From Siphonodentalium dalli (Eukaryota; Mollusca; Scaphopoda; Gadilida; Siphonodentaliidae), in assembly GCA_032622095.1 (NCBI GenBank), contig CP136069.1, forward strand, positions 50,144,760 through 50,208,759: a DNA stretch of 64,000 bases, given 5' to 3'. How positions within the stretch are numbered: position 1 is the first letter of the stretch; each line of letters starts with the position of its first letter. Shown one piece after another: positions 35,630-46,959 of the stretch. The notes below the pieces were generated by a model. That model was not told where the DNA came from. It made no database searches and worked only from the letters and a program-made list of their open reading frames with translations. The translations under genes and the position numbers were made by a program.

Positions 35630-37134
35630 TGTCTGACATTTGCAGAATGAGGTCCCCACAGAGGGTTAATTTAGTGACTCTATCCCGCACAGTGGGCTAG
35701 CATCACCAAATTTAAATTCACCCTCTGGGGACCTCATTCTGCTAAGGTCCCATCTTCTAGGAATTATTTATAGTCACAAATTAACATTGTTACCCTCCTC
35801 CCTATTTTCGACCCTTCTGATTGGCCCATGTCCTGTCACGTGCCGGGCGACAAATAACACTGTCGCCCGCTGAACCGAGAGACATTGTTTTTGTCGCCCG
35901 CCTGATATTATATTGCAAGAATATCTCCAAACACACATTGCAGTGACTCATCTATTTCACATCACTACGACGTATTAAAATCATAAATCTTATATACCCC
36001 ACGGATTCGCAAAACACACCAATTGTGGTGTTTGCTAATTTGCATATATTTAGTGAAAACTAATATTCGAACTCTTAAGTCGATACTTTTGTCGGACAAG
36101 CGTTGTTATGTACTTTTTACATCGAAACACCTCGTTGATTCAATATGTTCATGTCGACATTATGGTACAAGATTGAAAGAGTGGATGCCTTGAGGTTGGT
36201 TGGTTATAAATATTTGCTGGTGGACAACATAATGCATACGTTTGTCGCGAATGAATGGTACTGTACGCTTATCCATGATATCAGACCGCTCCGCGATGTC
36301 TGCAATGCGATCATATAAAGTATTTTGTGTGAGGATCACCACGTACTTGGGAGCACTGACCCATATCAATGTACATTAATGAAATCGACAACTTCCCAAT
36401 GCAATAGCTTTCGGAAAAGACCGTTATGAAATGAACATCGCGAGTAAATTCCGCGCACAAGACGACATTGAATATTCCACATTGCAAAAAGTGATAACAT
36501 ACCTATATGGCTTATTGGTTTACATTGCATGGACCGATATTGACGATTTAACCACCAAAATGATCGTAAATACACGCTGATTATCAACCGCTTAACGGCT
36601 TGACTATCGTGTATGGAAAAGGAATCCTATAGGACGATAAGTAGTTACTGAAAATATACATAATCGGGAAAGCAAGCACTCGTGACTCAGTGCAACATCG
36701 TGCGTCTGGATGGCAAGGATTGTTTTCTGTGGTATAATCGGATAACAAAACAGTTGTTGCCCTTCTTCTCGGGAGACATCGAGATTTGTCACCCGCTCGA
36801 GAACGGAATGTCTCCCTCGGAGGTGCGCTCCTCGGGAGACATTCCGTTCTCGAGCGGGTGACAAATATCGATGTCTCTCTCGACAGCGGGCAACAACTGT
36901 ATAATGTTTTGAGTTACTTTTTCCCCTTCTATTCAGTTTCTATGTCCCCTAATTTGCAGCAGATAAAATGCACAATCGACGTGACTAATGGGTGAACATC
37001 ACCAACTTCAATTGGGGAATTTCGTAATGATACTATATCTCCCATAGCAGTTGAGGCTTAAGCAGAATGAAGTCCCCAGAGGGTGAATTTGGTGATGCTA
37101 GCCCTCTGGGGACCTCATTCTGCAAATAACAGAC
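35630..37134. mobile_element. Hairpin-ended element, copy 1 (~1.5 kb)
   Basis: Both ends carry a hairpin. The left one, 35642-35752, has arms GCAGAATGAGGTCCCC and GGGGACCTCATTCTGC. The right one, 37062-37123, has the same arms with one change. Outside the hairpins the ends read TGTCTGACATTT and the inverse of TATGTCTGTTATTT, so the outer termini are also inverted. Inside the left and right hairpins lie (C)TAAGG and GAGGCTTA. The interior holds a 151-bp palindrome (36750-36900). An unrecognised ORF of about 68 codons on the minus strand (36160-36369) has no known motif. Other copies are at 50274 and 62273. Confidence 0.8.
36750..36900. repeat. 151-bp near-perfect palindrome
   Basis: Left arm ACAGTTGTTGCCC...GAGACATCGA...GAACGGAATGTCTCCC and its inverse on the right meet around TCGGAGGTGCGCTCC at about 36825. 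It contains CTCGAG twice. Related short pieces (GTCGCCCGC) occur at 35848-35905. Confidence 0.9.
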
Positions 37135-38050
37135 ATATTATTTGCAGCCTTGTTTATATGTACATATAAACACATTTATGCAAAGTTTCATTTGTCTGAG
37201 ACTGTCTCCTCCCTTGTGTCATGATTCTAGTAGCCCCACACACAGACGGAAATTTCGTGTACCACCTGGAAATATTATTGACAGCGCTTGAGCAGTATAT
37301 AAGTTTCAAGGAGTTCATAATTTTAGTAAAAACAGAGGTTTAGGTTAGAAAAATTGTAACTTTGCCTGTCAAGCATCAAAAGACTATAATACATGTATAG
37401 TCGCTGAAGTATAATATTTTTGATAAACTTAGCATATAACACTGACAGTGTGCATGAGTTGTTGCTTTATATAATACATATTAATTACATTATATGTCAG
37501 ATTAATGATAGCGATGGGGATTGTTGCGCAGACAGACATTGTTTGGAAATAGAACTTAAGCTGGATAATACTGTCGCGTCAAGGTATAAACTTATAGTCT
37601 TGATGGGCAAAGTTAAACGTTTTCCAACCTAAACCTACCTATTTACAAAATCTTATTTGTAGTTGTTACCTCTTGTGGCAATGGCATTCAGTTACTGGAT
37701 ATGATATTGACATTAGTAGAGAAGATGGATGAGAAACAGAAACGATACGTATTGATAAAAGGTGCATTAAGAGCCCTAAAATTTGAAAATATTTTTCTGT
37801 GTCCTTTTAAACTTCACCCACTGCGCGTGTCTTGTGTTTCTTTAACATTCATTCATAATGAGTCCCTTTAGAGTGCATTGTGTTCCTTTAATATGCACAC
37901 ACCAATATTGCATCACAGGACAGGATGTGATAATAATCAATACAAAGCCAATGAGCTGTGAGTGACCCGGTTCACCGAGGGATCGCATGAGATTCGTGTG
38001 ACTCACGACGGAGTGGGATATTATTATAGGAAAACGTGGGGGCGGAGTTG
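37135..38050. other. Unassigned stretch
   Basis: AT-rich, no recognised gene or repeat. Confidence 0.45.
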
Positions 38051-38172
38051 GACATACAAAGGGTCCCTCGTAAGACTATAGGGCCATAGAAATACGCGGA
38101 CAAAGAGGACAATAGTGTCATATAAATAGGCCAGACAAAGGGGCCCTCGTAAGACAATAGGGCTATAGAAAT
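38051..38172 (+). repeat. Two ~40-bp direct repeats, period ~80 bp
   Basis: The block GGTCCCTCGTAAGACTATAG followed by GGCCATAGAAAT is repeated as GGCCCTCGTAAGACAATAG with GGCTATAGAAAT. A second perfect duplication of AGTGTGTTGACTACAACTTT lies shortly downstream at 38266-38310. Confidence 0.8.
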
Positions 38173-38311
38173 GGGAGGTGTTTAGGATATGCCCCTTTAT
38201 CCCCCAGTCAGGCGTCCTATCATCATATACCCCTAACCGATTGAGCCGCCGATGCCCGCGGTCACGAGTGTGTTGACTACAACTTTACGAGTGTGTTGAC
38301 TACAACTTTAC

Positions 38312-38960
38312 AAGCACAAATATTACCTCGAAACTGTCATCATGTTTATCAATTTTCATCGAACGACGAAACTTGTGTGGAGAACCTTGCCCCCAAGTCA
38401 TCGCCCAGTATCTTACTGAGTCTGCTGCTGTTGACGTATTGTTTTTAATATTTCTATCGAACTGACTGCGACTCGCTGATACAGTGTCGTGATATACACA
38501 TGGAATTGTGCACCCACTCGTAAACAACACCAATAACATAGAATGACTGACGATTGATCACGGATCAAATTCCACCCCATTCAGTCACAAAAGCTGTTAT
38601 TACAATACTTTGACTTTGTTCAATACAACTATTACGCGGACAGATGCATCGTGTTGTTATCGAAACATGTGTGACTGATAACCTGGTCACCAAGTCATCA
38701 CCAAGTTGTTATACAGAGATGTTGTGTTTCCCCATGTGCTGCTGTAACCTATGTGTTCCAGTGCGGTACCCGTTCGACTGCTGTTTCGTAGTGGAGAACT
38801 ATGGCGTTATGTTAGTCTGCTATTGTATTGAATGTTTCAATCCAACTAGATGTGACTATTACTGATAGTGTCGTGCTATACGAATGATATATGCATCCTC
38901 TAGTAGCGGTAGTATACATTAGGATATGAAGTGACTGACTGAACAATTCACGCGTGTGAC
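38312..38960. other. Unassigned stretch
   Basis: No supported gene. A cysteine-rich 73-codon ORF at 38644-38865 (plus) has no recognised motif or neighbour support. Confidence 0.4.
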
Positions 38961-39510
38961 CAGGGGGGTCGGAAAAAAATTTCAGGCACGTATGGCATTT
39001 TTTCCCGTTCGATCATTTTTTGTACCCACCCACCCCCACCGCCAATTTTTTTTCCGTTTACGGCAGTTTTTTCCGACCATTTTTTGACACCCACCCCCCC
39101 CCTTTTAACACTAAAACAGAGATTTGCGGGGGGAAATTCACTGTAAACAGCTGTATATGAATTTCTGTGCATACTATTTATCATGGATGTTAACATGGAC
39201 ATGTAAATAGGAATGAGTCATTTTGAGGTCATTCGGCCAAAACAACATGGCTGCCAGCGGCCATCTTGGATTTCATAATTTGCAACAAAATACAACACGA
39301 TAACTGCCTGCAGTCAGTTTACCGGTTAGAATTACATTATTTATCTCATTCAAAGTGGTTTTGAAGCCCAACTCATTGCCAAAACACTAAAAAACAAGCA
39401 GGAATTTTTTTTTTTAGTTGCGGAAAAAATTGCTTGTTGGTGGCTTTGACCACCCACCCCGGCATACGTGCCGGAATTTTTTTTTTCACCCCCCCCCCCC
39501 CCCCCCCCTG
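38961..39510. mobile_element. hAT-like MITE with TIRs and 7-bp target duplication
   Basis: The element runs from CAGGGGGGTCGGAAAAAAAT to a C run ending CCCCCTG. TIRs include CAGGGGG, an A/T run, TTTC and GGCACGTATG on the left, and the inverse CATACGTGCCGGAA on the right. The flanks GTGTGAC (38954-38960) and GTGTGAC (39511-39517) are identical. CAGGG termini suggest hAT; hAT usually makes 8-bp duplications, so the 7 bp may be a degraded 8. It has no transposase. It is a deleted relative of the copy at 12143. Confidence 0.85.
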
Positions 39511-39517
39511 GTGTGAC

Positions 39518-40129
39518 AGGAGAATGTCATCCCACAACAAGTATTCCAAGTTTTGGGGAAAAAATGAGTTATAACTGTGATAGCTGTGTTCCTTTGTATT
39601 TTAAAATGGCGACCCGACTCGTATGTTTTAGATTGATCGAAATAAAGTTTTGAGTACTGATGTTGGTAGTTTATATTCTATAATAAATTGTACCAAACTA
39701 ATTGATTCTTATATAATGCTGGTATTGGGGTTTAAAACCATGAGGTTGTGAACTCGTTTGTTTACATTATGAAACTGGGATTTCTCAGATACCGGATGTA
39801 CGATTGTCCTGCGCCGTCCAATGATTCGAAACACGTATGTCATGATTGGCTTACCTGCAGTAAATATTTGCAATGGTTCGAAGTCTGTCGGCCGTGATTG
39901 CGTTACCTCCCACATGACCAATCACGTCCCTTGCAGTTGGGGTAACGCAGTCGAAATAACTGTGCATCACATATTCAGTCGTACACTCATGACCTAAAAA
40001 GACACCGTTTGGTTTGGTTACTGTCATGTTATGTGCTATGTGCATTTGAAATTACAAAATGATGGGGTACAACTTACAACAACAGGTACTTACCACAACA
40101 AGGGTTGCGCTTCTAAGATGGCGCTCGTC
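39518..40129. other. Unassigned stretch
   Basis: Small overlapping minus-strand ORFs at 39709-40045 carry no recognisable motif. Confidence 0.4.
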
Positions 40130-40590
40130 GAGTTTTTGCCCATAAGAGTGAATCTGTCTGACAGAGAATCACTAAAAATGACGAACTAAGGAACCATATC
40201 TAAGAAATAAGGACCATAACTCAGGTAGATATATCGAGGTAGTTTTGTGAAAGATGCATAGGCCTATACCAAATATGGACAAACAATGGGCCATAAGTCA
40301 AATTTAAAATATCGGATAAACCAGGTTTTCGAACTCGATCGAGATATTGTTGTGTACAATTCATTTATGAATGGAATCGGTTGGTGTTACTTTGTTCAGG
40401 TTATTTCGCTAACGGTCATAACATTTCTTAAAAAATATGCCGTAACTCAGGTTAAAACAAATTGGATGGCAAACCTGTTGTTTTCAAACACGGTCGAGAT
40501 ACTGTGAAAGAACCATATACAAAATGTGAATTAAATTGGTTGACGTCTGTTCAAGTTATCGCGATAACGACCATAACACATGCTATAAAT
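40130..40590 (+). repeat. Diverged ~240-bp direct repeats
   Basis: CCATAACTCAGGT/CCGTAACTCAGGT, TCGATCGAGATATTG/CGGTCGAGATACTG and GTTCAGGTTATTTCGCTAACGG/GTTCAAGTTATCGCGATAACG recur in the same order. They resemble the CATAACTC-type tandem repeats at 47-48.5 kb. Confidence 0.5.
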
Positions 40591-40670
40591 AGACTGATTG
40601 ACTGATCAATTGATTTATTGATTGAGGGTTTAATTCGTTTTAGCCGCTAGGCCATATCACGATTAAGAAC
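40591..40670 (-). repeat. Possible LINE/SINE 3' tail, minus strand
   Basis: GACTGATTGACTGATCAATTG followed by ATTGATTGAGGG reads on the minus strand as a tail rich in CAATCA/TCAAT units after a unique sequence. Weak call. Confidence 0.35.
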
Positions 40671-40924
40671 AGAATCAGGTATCAAAACATGTCCGAGCCA
40701 GCAAAAGTGTAGATAAGCCAGACAGTGGATTGAGCTATATACAAATAAAAGCACCCAAGATGAATGTTTCCACTTGGAGTCAGGAATATAACTTCCGGAA
40801 CTGACGAGTGTGCAAGCATACTATCAAACGTTTAAAAGTAGTACAAAATATCTAATAAATAGCAAATAAATAACAAGAAATTACCATCGTAATATGAAAA
40901 GTAGCTTTTAACAACTAATTTTAC

Positions 40925-41430
40925 ATTGATAAGGTATTTATTATATTTGATGAATCGCCCACGAGCCTTTAACAGTGCGTCACGCTCACGGTCAGGTGGG
41001 TTAGACAGAAGAATTTCATCTTTCACCCAACCGACAGCCTCAATACACAAATACTGTTTGGTGCCTTGTAGTGTTGACCGTTTCTCGTCAAGCACCTGGT
41101 CAAATGTTGATAGTTCAAATATGAAGCTCTGTTTCTGAGAGTCTAAACCTTGGAGTGTCTTTGGCTATTTTTCTTTCGAAGCAACAGGCGATTTTTTGTG
41201 AAGCAATACCATCAACACGAATAGACTGTGTTACAGTAACTGGCTCAACTTGGGTGGATTGTTTACGAGCAACGGGTGCATCGCCCGCAGATGTCTCCAT
41301 GGCATGTGATAAATGTTCTTGGACAGCAGTTAGATCAACTACGTCAAGTTGTGTCTCTTGTGATGCACCAATGGCGTCAGTCTTGCTGTTGTCTATCTGA
41401 ATGCTGGCATCGATAATACACTGCACACTT
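40925..41430 (-). CDS. Possible coding exon(s) of an unknown gene, frame broken
   Basis: Two minus-strand frames look more like protein than their surroundings, with balanced codon use. The first (41115-41426) gives a Ser/Thr/Gln-rich stretch, then SIRVDGIASQKIACCFERKI. The second, open from about 41163, gives GLDSQKQSFIFELSTFDQVL and later VGWVKDEILLSNPPDRERD and LLKARGRFIKYNK. They overlap near 41115-41163 and could be joined by a 1-bp shift. Possible splice signals are TTTTCTACAAACAAGTGTGCAG on the left of the first (minus strand, near 41430-41450) and CAAT/GTAAAA near 40925. I do not recognise the family. It may be a host exon, a transposon-derived piece or chance. Confidence 0.3.
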
Positions 41431-42649
41431 GTTTGTAGAAAAGTTAGCCGAGTGTGTGACTATTTTAATTGATGGTCGATTATTTTCTTTGCATCGAAAT
41501 ATTTTTGAATTCATAGTCCCATATTGGACATGAACGATCCATTGTAGCATGTGATCATTGGCTGATTGGGAACTGTTATAGTTTAGTACAATCTTTATGA
41601 TCATGATCAGAAACAGAACAGCGTGCACTTATGTTTTTTTTCTGGCCATGAACATATCCCTGACATTTAACACATCGTAAGTGATTTTGAAACATATGTT
41701 GACAAATCTATCTTCATTATGTCCAAACCTCCAATGCCCGCACCGATTGAAAGTCAAACGATAACTATGCAAAGGAACTGTTATTTAGTCCATCAACTTA
41801 TTGTTGATATAAGTTGCGGAATAAAATATATTCTATTCCATTCTGTCTTAGAAAATCTGCGCACACCAGTAACGCCCTGTGGTGTCTTCTTGGTCTGAGA
41901 TATCGCGGTCTCTCAAAACTGCTCTGCTACTGTGCAATGTGTTGTGACTGGTGTTTGTGCAATAGCTGTTAACTGCAACAAAGCATCATATTGAACGTAA
42001 CTTCAACATCGAATCGGGAGTGAGCCAGCTTAATGACAAGTACAGGGGGTCTTTTCAGAGTCGAGTCGAAACTAAAAACTAAGTACTGAGGGAATAACCC
42101 ACCATCATAAGTGAGTCATCATTCTTACGATCAGATCGTGTTTTTTTGTTTTGAGTTGCCACATAAAAAGCAAAAAATCGACTACTAGCCCAGCATCCGC
42201 CGCGGACTCCCACCTTTCGCATTCTGGTCGGGCCAAAGACTGGTACTGTGACGTGCAACCGTGGGATCGTGGGAGGGTAATTAAGGTAGTGCCGAGGGTC
42301 TAAATAATGCACGCAATTAAAGGGACATTTTCCCAACACGTGGGCCCGCCAAGGATTGATTGACCTGGATATGCTTTCGTGTTTGGTAGCGTGTCACCTC
42401 TTCTTGTGTCACAATAAGATACACCCCTTACATGTACTTACTATAGCTGCCACCACCCTATTTTGGGAAAATAGGGAATCCGGTATCTTACCGATACAAG
42501 TTTGCAACCCGTGTCCCTTTGGATTAAGAACAAAGTCTGGATTATAATCTATATTGTATTATTCAAACAAGACCCCCGAAACAATGATCGTGCAGGTTAC
42601 GCGGTGATGCGCAGTTGTTTAAAACGTATACATGTGAAACAGATAATAA
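41431..42649. other. Unassigned stretch
   Basis: No gene or repeat recognised. Confidence 0.4.
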
Positions 42650-43972
42650 TTCCCTTCCTTTAATAGACAACTTAATACCTTTTCCAGCTACGAGGTTATC
42701 TCCGCAGGAGTCCCACAGGGATCTATTCTGGGCCCTTTTTTATTCCTCGTCTATATAAACGATTTAGCAGATAATATTGACTCCATCACGAGAATGTACG
42801 CAGATGATACTTGTATTATGAGCAGCCACTGGGATCTGGATGAACTTTCTAAAATTATGAATAACGATTTGACGAAAATAACGACCTGGTCAAAAAACTG
42901 GCTCGTGAGCTTTAACCCAACCAAAACCGTAGGTATGTCTTTCTCGCTGACCCTACCCTCTCCAGAAATACCAAACCTTAAATTTATAAACGACCCTATC
43001 AGCTTTGTGGAATCTCATAAACACCTTGGTCTTGAACTACAACAAAATCTAAACTGGAACATTCATATAGAAAGTACAGTGAAGAGGATCGCCTCTCGTC
43101 TGGCCCAGTTGAGGCGATTTAAATATCAACTCGATAGAAAAACGCTCGAAAAGATATACAAAACTTATATATTACCACTATTCGATTATTCTGATGTTGT
43201 ATGGGACTGCGCACCGCGTTACCTATTAGACAAGCTCGACCGCCTCCATGCAGATGCTGGCCGTATAGTCTCTGGACTGACACGATCGGTTTCTAATTTT
43301 GTTGTCCTGCAGGAGGTAGGTTGGCTTTCTTTGGAAACGCGGCGCCAATACCACAAGCTTGAAGTGATTTACAAAATAGTGAAAAATGAATCGCCAAATT
43401 ACCTATCTACCATCCTCCCACCCAGAGCTAGCCAGGTCTCAAGTTATAATTTCAGACGCCCGGGAAAATTCTATTCTTACCGATGCCACACTGAGCACTA
43501 CAAAAAGTCCTTTTTGCCCTCGGCGATAGCTGATTGGAACAAAATCCCAACTGAAATGAGCGACGTTGTCCCTTTCTCTGACTTCAAATTCAATTTACGA
43601 CTCGTATACCAACCCCCAAACCCCGTGAGCCCTCATTTCTATTCAGGTCTCAGACGATATAATATGATACATTCCCGAATTCGAAACGGGTGCAGTGATC
43701 TTCGTGCTGATATGTATCAAAACTACATAGCCGAAAGTCCTGTTTGCAGTTGTGGGAACCCTTTGGAAGATGCATACCATTTCTTTTTTATGTGCCCTTT
43801 GTACCAAAATGAACGGTTGGAACTTGACGATAAGTTAAACCGCGAACGCTTCATTATAACCGACATCGATCAGTTTCTTTTCGGGATATCGTACATCTCA
43901 ATTCCGGAAAATATAAGGTTTTTCCAAATAGTGCAACAGTATATTGCTGCGACAAAACGCTTCGATTCATGA
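42650..43972 (+). pseudogene. 5'-truncated LINE ORF2: end of RT and C-terminal domain
   Basis: The frame opens at a stop near 42649 and enters RT coding directly. It shows ISAGVPQGSILGPFLFLVYI (VPQG near 42710), then YADDTC (42797-42814), WSKNWLVSFNPTKT, HKHLGLELQQNLNW, LEKIYKTYILPLFDYSDVVWD and a Cys/His cluster, PVCSCGNPLEDAYHFFFMCP (43738-43797). All match the order in the LINE at 31587, so both belong to the same broad Jockey/CR1-like class, but the sequences are clearly different families. Everything upstream of the RT palm is missing, a usual result of incomplete reverse transcription. The frame itself is unbroken for 440 codons, suggesting a fairly recent insertion. The first ATG (42794) is inside the YADD motif and is not a true start. 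Confidence 0.9.
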
Positions 43973-44510
43973 ACGCCTGGCTGCGTTGACATATAGCCAC
44001 AATCCAATGTCAACCACAAATCGCTCAATATACACCAATTACAAACATTGCTAGACACCCCTCCCTCATTCGGATTGCCACATCCATGTACCATTTGTAT
44101 TCACATCGATAATTTCTTCCAGCGTAACTGTCAAGGGCGTCATCTGGCGAATCGCCAAATTCACTACTATACACATTTAGCTTAACATTACAGTCAAATG
44201 TTTGATACATACATAGCCTTGCAATCTATATTTACATCTTCCTTAAATATCACAATAGATATAGATATGCACATATTTATGCTCGTTCTAATTGGTAATC
44301 CATAAACATACGCTGAAAGATGTTATTCGACATAATGCAAATTCAAATTGTTTTCTCACCATGTACAAACGTTTCTGTTATCGCCTTTTGTCATCTTATA
44401 ACAATGTATTGTAAATTTTGTACGGGAGAGGGACTACCTAAGTTGAAATAACTTGTGCCCCGATCCCTTTTGTATATTTATATACGAATAAAATATGTTT
44501 AAAGTAATAG
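43973..44510 (+). other. Probable 3' UTR of the truncated LINE
   Basis: Noncoding sequence after the stop; it ends near ATATACGAATAAAATATG (44480-44497), just before the MITE at 44521. Confidence 0.5.
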
Positions 44511-44520
44511 ACAACTTAGG

Positions 44521-44784
44521 CATAATGCGCCGTGTCAATAACTCGCGGCCATATTGGATCCAGCAGGTCCGGTTCCGTGGTTTCATTGCTACAGGTGAAA
44601 GTTTTAGGGTAGCATTTCCATATATGGAAGTCATGAATATTCAAAAGCTCCATATATGGCATTGCTACTCCAGAACTTTGATCTGTATATAGCACTAAAA
44701 CCGCGGAACCGGAATGAATCGCTGAAACCACGGAACCGGACCTGGTGGATCCAATATGGCCGCGAGTTAGTGACATTGCTTATG
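44521..44784. mobile_element. MITE with 64-bp TIRs
   Basis: Left arm 44521-44584 and right arm 44721-44784 are inverted: AACTCGCGGCCATATTGGAT and CAGGTCCGGTTCCGTGGTTT occur on the left and inverted on the right. The centre holds a second inverted pair around CCATATATGG (44628-44660). It is 264 bp, noncoding. Target duplication is unclear. Confidence 0.85.
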
Positions 44785-45159
44785 AACTACAAATAATAAG
44801 AACTACGAATAGCAGATACGTCTCCCCATCGTCGCATCGAATAAATTTCAATTAGATCTGATCAAAGTTCGATACAACCTGGAACTAATATAACAATTGT
44901 ATGTATTAGTCCCAGACAAGACGTAATCAAATTAATTGACGGAAATACGTGGATTGAGCAACACGTGGCACACATGACATGTAGTAAAGTTATCGTGCGG
45001 TAGCTATCAAATTTTGTTTTGACTTTGTTAGCTCCCTTGTGGAGGGGGGTGTCATTATTGCTCTGTTTGCTCTGGAATGTGACTGAACTCCAGCATTTTT
45101 GACAGATTGTCTGCAACGGTATATCTCAGCACATCTCCCCCATAAATTATATGTTTGTC

Positions 45160-45330
45160 TGAAAGGTGCGGTCCACGCCGGAGGGTATCACCCCCCCCCC
45201 CTCCTTTCAGTACGCGGGATTCAGGGTGTTTTGAAGCCGTACGCGGGATTCATACCCCGAATTAACTGGTATTCGGGTTCAAGCAAAACATCTTGGACGC
45301 AGGTTTTGATGGCGCAAAATAATATTTTGT
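45160..45330 (+). repeat. ACGCGGGATTC repeats with a C run
   Basis: GTACGCGGGATTCAGGGTGTT and GTACGCGGGATTCATACCCCG plus TTAACTGGTATTCGGG recur here and at 49740-50110 (GTACACGGGATTCGTAACCC, GTACGCAGGATTCACCCCCT). A dispersed repeat associated with C/G homopolymers. Confidence 0.65.
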
Positions 45331-45404
45331 GCTAGTTATATGTATGAATGAGTGGGTAGAATAGCTTCTTGGGCATATTCGACCACCATGCCATCATAAA
45401 CAGA

Positions 45405-46130
45405 GACGTGGCGACAGGGGGGGGGGTCTCCCCCCCCCCCCCCCAACTTTGGTCAAAATTTTCAACAGTTGGAAATTTCATACCTGCCAAAACATTAGTT
45501 GGAAATTTTCACACCTATAATAGGTTGAAATGTTCTTGTAGTTTGATTTTCAAACAATTTATTGGGGGGGGGGATTAATTGTTTTTGGACCAATATTTGC
45601 ATATTTTCCTATTTTTTGTCAAAATTTTGGACTGAAATGGTCATCAGTTGGAAATTTCCAACCTCAGGAGGGTGACAGGTTGGAAATTTCCAACACTTGG
45701 AAATCTTGTGTCCTGATCCCTCCCCCGTGGCCAGTCAAAAAATGCTAGCTAATTTAAGAAAACAATATTCTCATACATTTGGTCAACATTGGCATTGGAA
45801 TTGTCATCAGTTGTAAATTTTCCAACCTAAGTGGTGTGTCAGGTTTGAAATTTCCAACTCTAAGAATGCTTGACGCTAGTCTAGATGCTAGGATTTTGCG
45901 ATTTTCTTGTTCAGATTAAAAACAAATCTCATTGTCTCTCCCCTGTGGCCAATAAAAAAATGCTAATAATTTTAACAATATTTTACTACATTTGATCAAA
46001 CTTGTGGTCATCAGTTAGAGAATTTTCCAACCTGAGGCGGAGTATGAGGTTTGAAATTTCCAACACCATAGGAAAGCTTTAGTTGAGGCCAGTCTGGATG
46101 CTAGGATTTGTGATTTTCTTGTTCAAATTT
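45405..46130 (+). repeat. Poly-G/C associated repeat with GTTGGAAATTTCCAAC units
   Basis: The region starts with GACGTGGCGACAGGGGG and long G and C runs (45419-45444). GTTGGAAATTTCCAAC or close variants recur at about 45645-45665, 45690-45702, 45807-45860 and 46010-46060, alternating with GGATTTTGCGATTTTCTTG. Related starts are at 48598 (ATGGCGACAGGGGG) and 61600-61660 (inverted). Confidence 0.65.
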
Positions 46131-46239
46131 CAAACAAAATTTTCTCACACCGGCCGAACAACGATGGTCAGCTCGGTGTGTCGTGGTCTCTTGCCCGTAG
46201 CCGTGTGCATTTGTATGGAGTTAGACCACTAGATGTTAG

Positions 46240-46520
46240 GATTTAAGATACAAGATACAAGTATTTATTGCAAAACACCTCAATGGGCAGTTGCAAGATA
46301 CTGATGAGTATCATATACATAAATAAGCAATACATAAATAAATTAATATTACAAACAGTTATTATCAACGCTACCTCAACAATTTCTTCAAGTTTTATGA
46401 TTCCGTCGAATGAAGAACACGTTGCAAACTTTGTTAATTAATTTAATAGTATCATCGCTCATAATCAGTGCAAAGTTATCTGCGTCATTCAAATTATTGA
46501 ACTCACTATCGTGTTTCTAA
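46240..46520 (-). repeat. Probable LINE 3' end, minus strand
   Basis: GATACAAGATACAAGTATTTATTG reads on the minus strand as CAATAAATACTTGTATC followed by TTGTATC, a signal plus short-repeat tail typical of LINE 3' ends. The rest is noncoding AT-rich sequence. No RT coding follows. Confidence 0.45.
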
Positions 46521-46544
46521 ATTTCGCTGAATAAATTAGATCTT

Positions 46545-46815
46545 AAAGGTACTCAATCCGATTCGATGGTCTCCATATCATCAGATTCCAACAACAACAA
46601 TTTTTTGAAATGCCGCTTCAGTTATCAGAATCAATTAATTGCCCAAAACTAATGCTAACCACTTTCAACTATAGTATAAAATTCCCCAAAACCTGTTATT
46701 TACCAACATTTTGTTCAATGAAATTTTGCCGGTTTGTCAAATAGCTGACACAAAAAAGCTACTTGATTTTAGAGTTATCCATCTTCATCCGCAAATTGGT
46801 CCGAGACAGTCTTCT
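46545..46815 (+). repeat. Dispersed repeat F, copy 2
   Basis: Begins AAAGGTACTCAATCCGATTCG and follows the copy at 24613 through AATGCCGCTTCAG, ATTGCCCAAAA and GATTTTAGAGTTAT to GGTCCGAGACAG. Confidence 0.75.
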
Positions 46816-46959
46816 CGTCGACTTTTACTGGGCCACTTAATATTCCAGGTGATGAAAAATAATAGATTTAACAAGAGCACGCCGTCGGGGCGTGGGCATA
46901 ATACGCCCGTTTCTGGAGTAGAGTGGGGCAAGGTTTAATTCATTTGTTTGAAACCTTTG

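Noticed and set aside
38644-38865. Cysteine-rich 73-codon ORF as a secreted peptide
   Set aside because: No signal peptide, no cysteine spacing I recognise and no second exon; composition alone is not enough.
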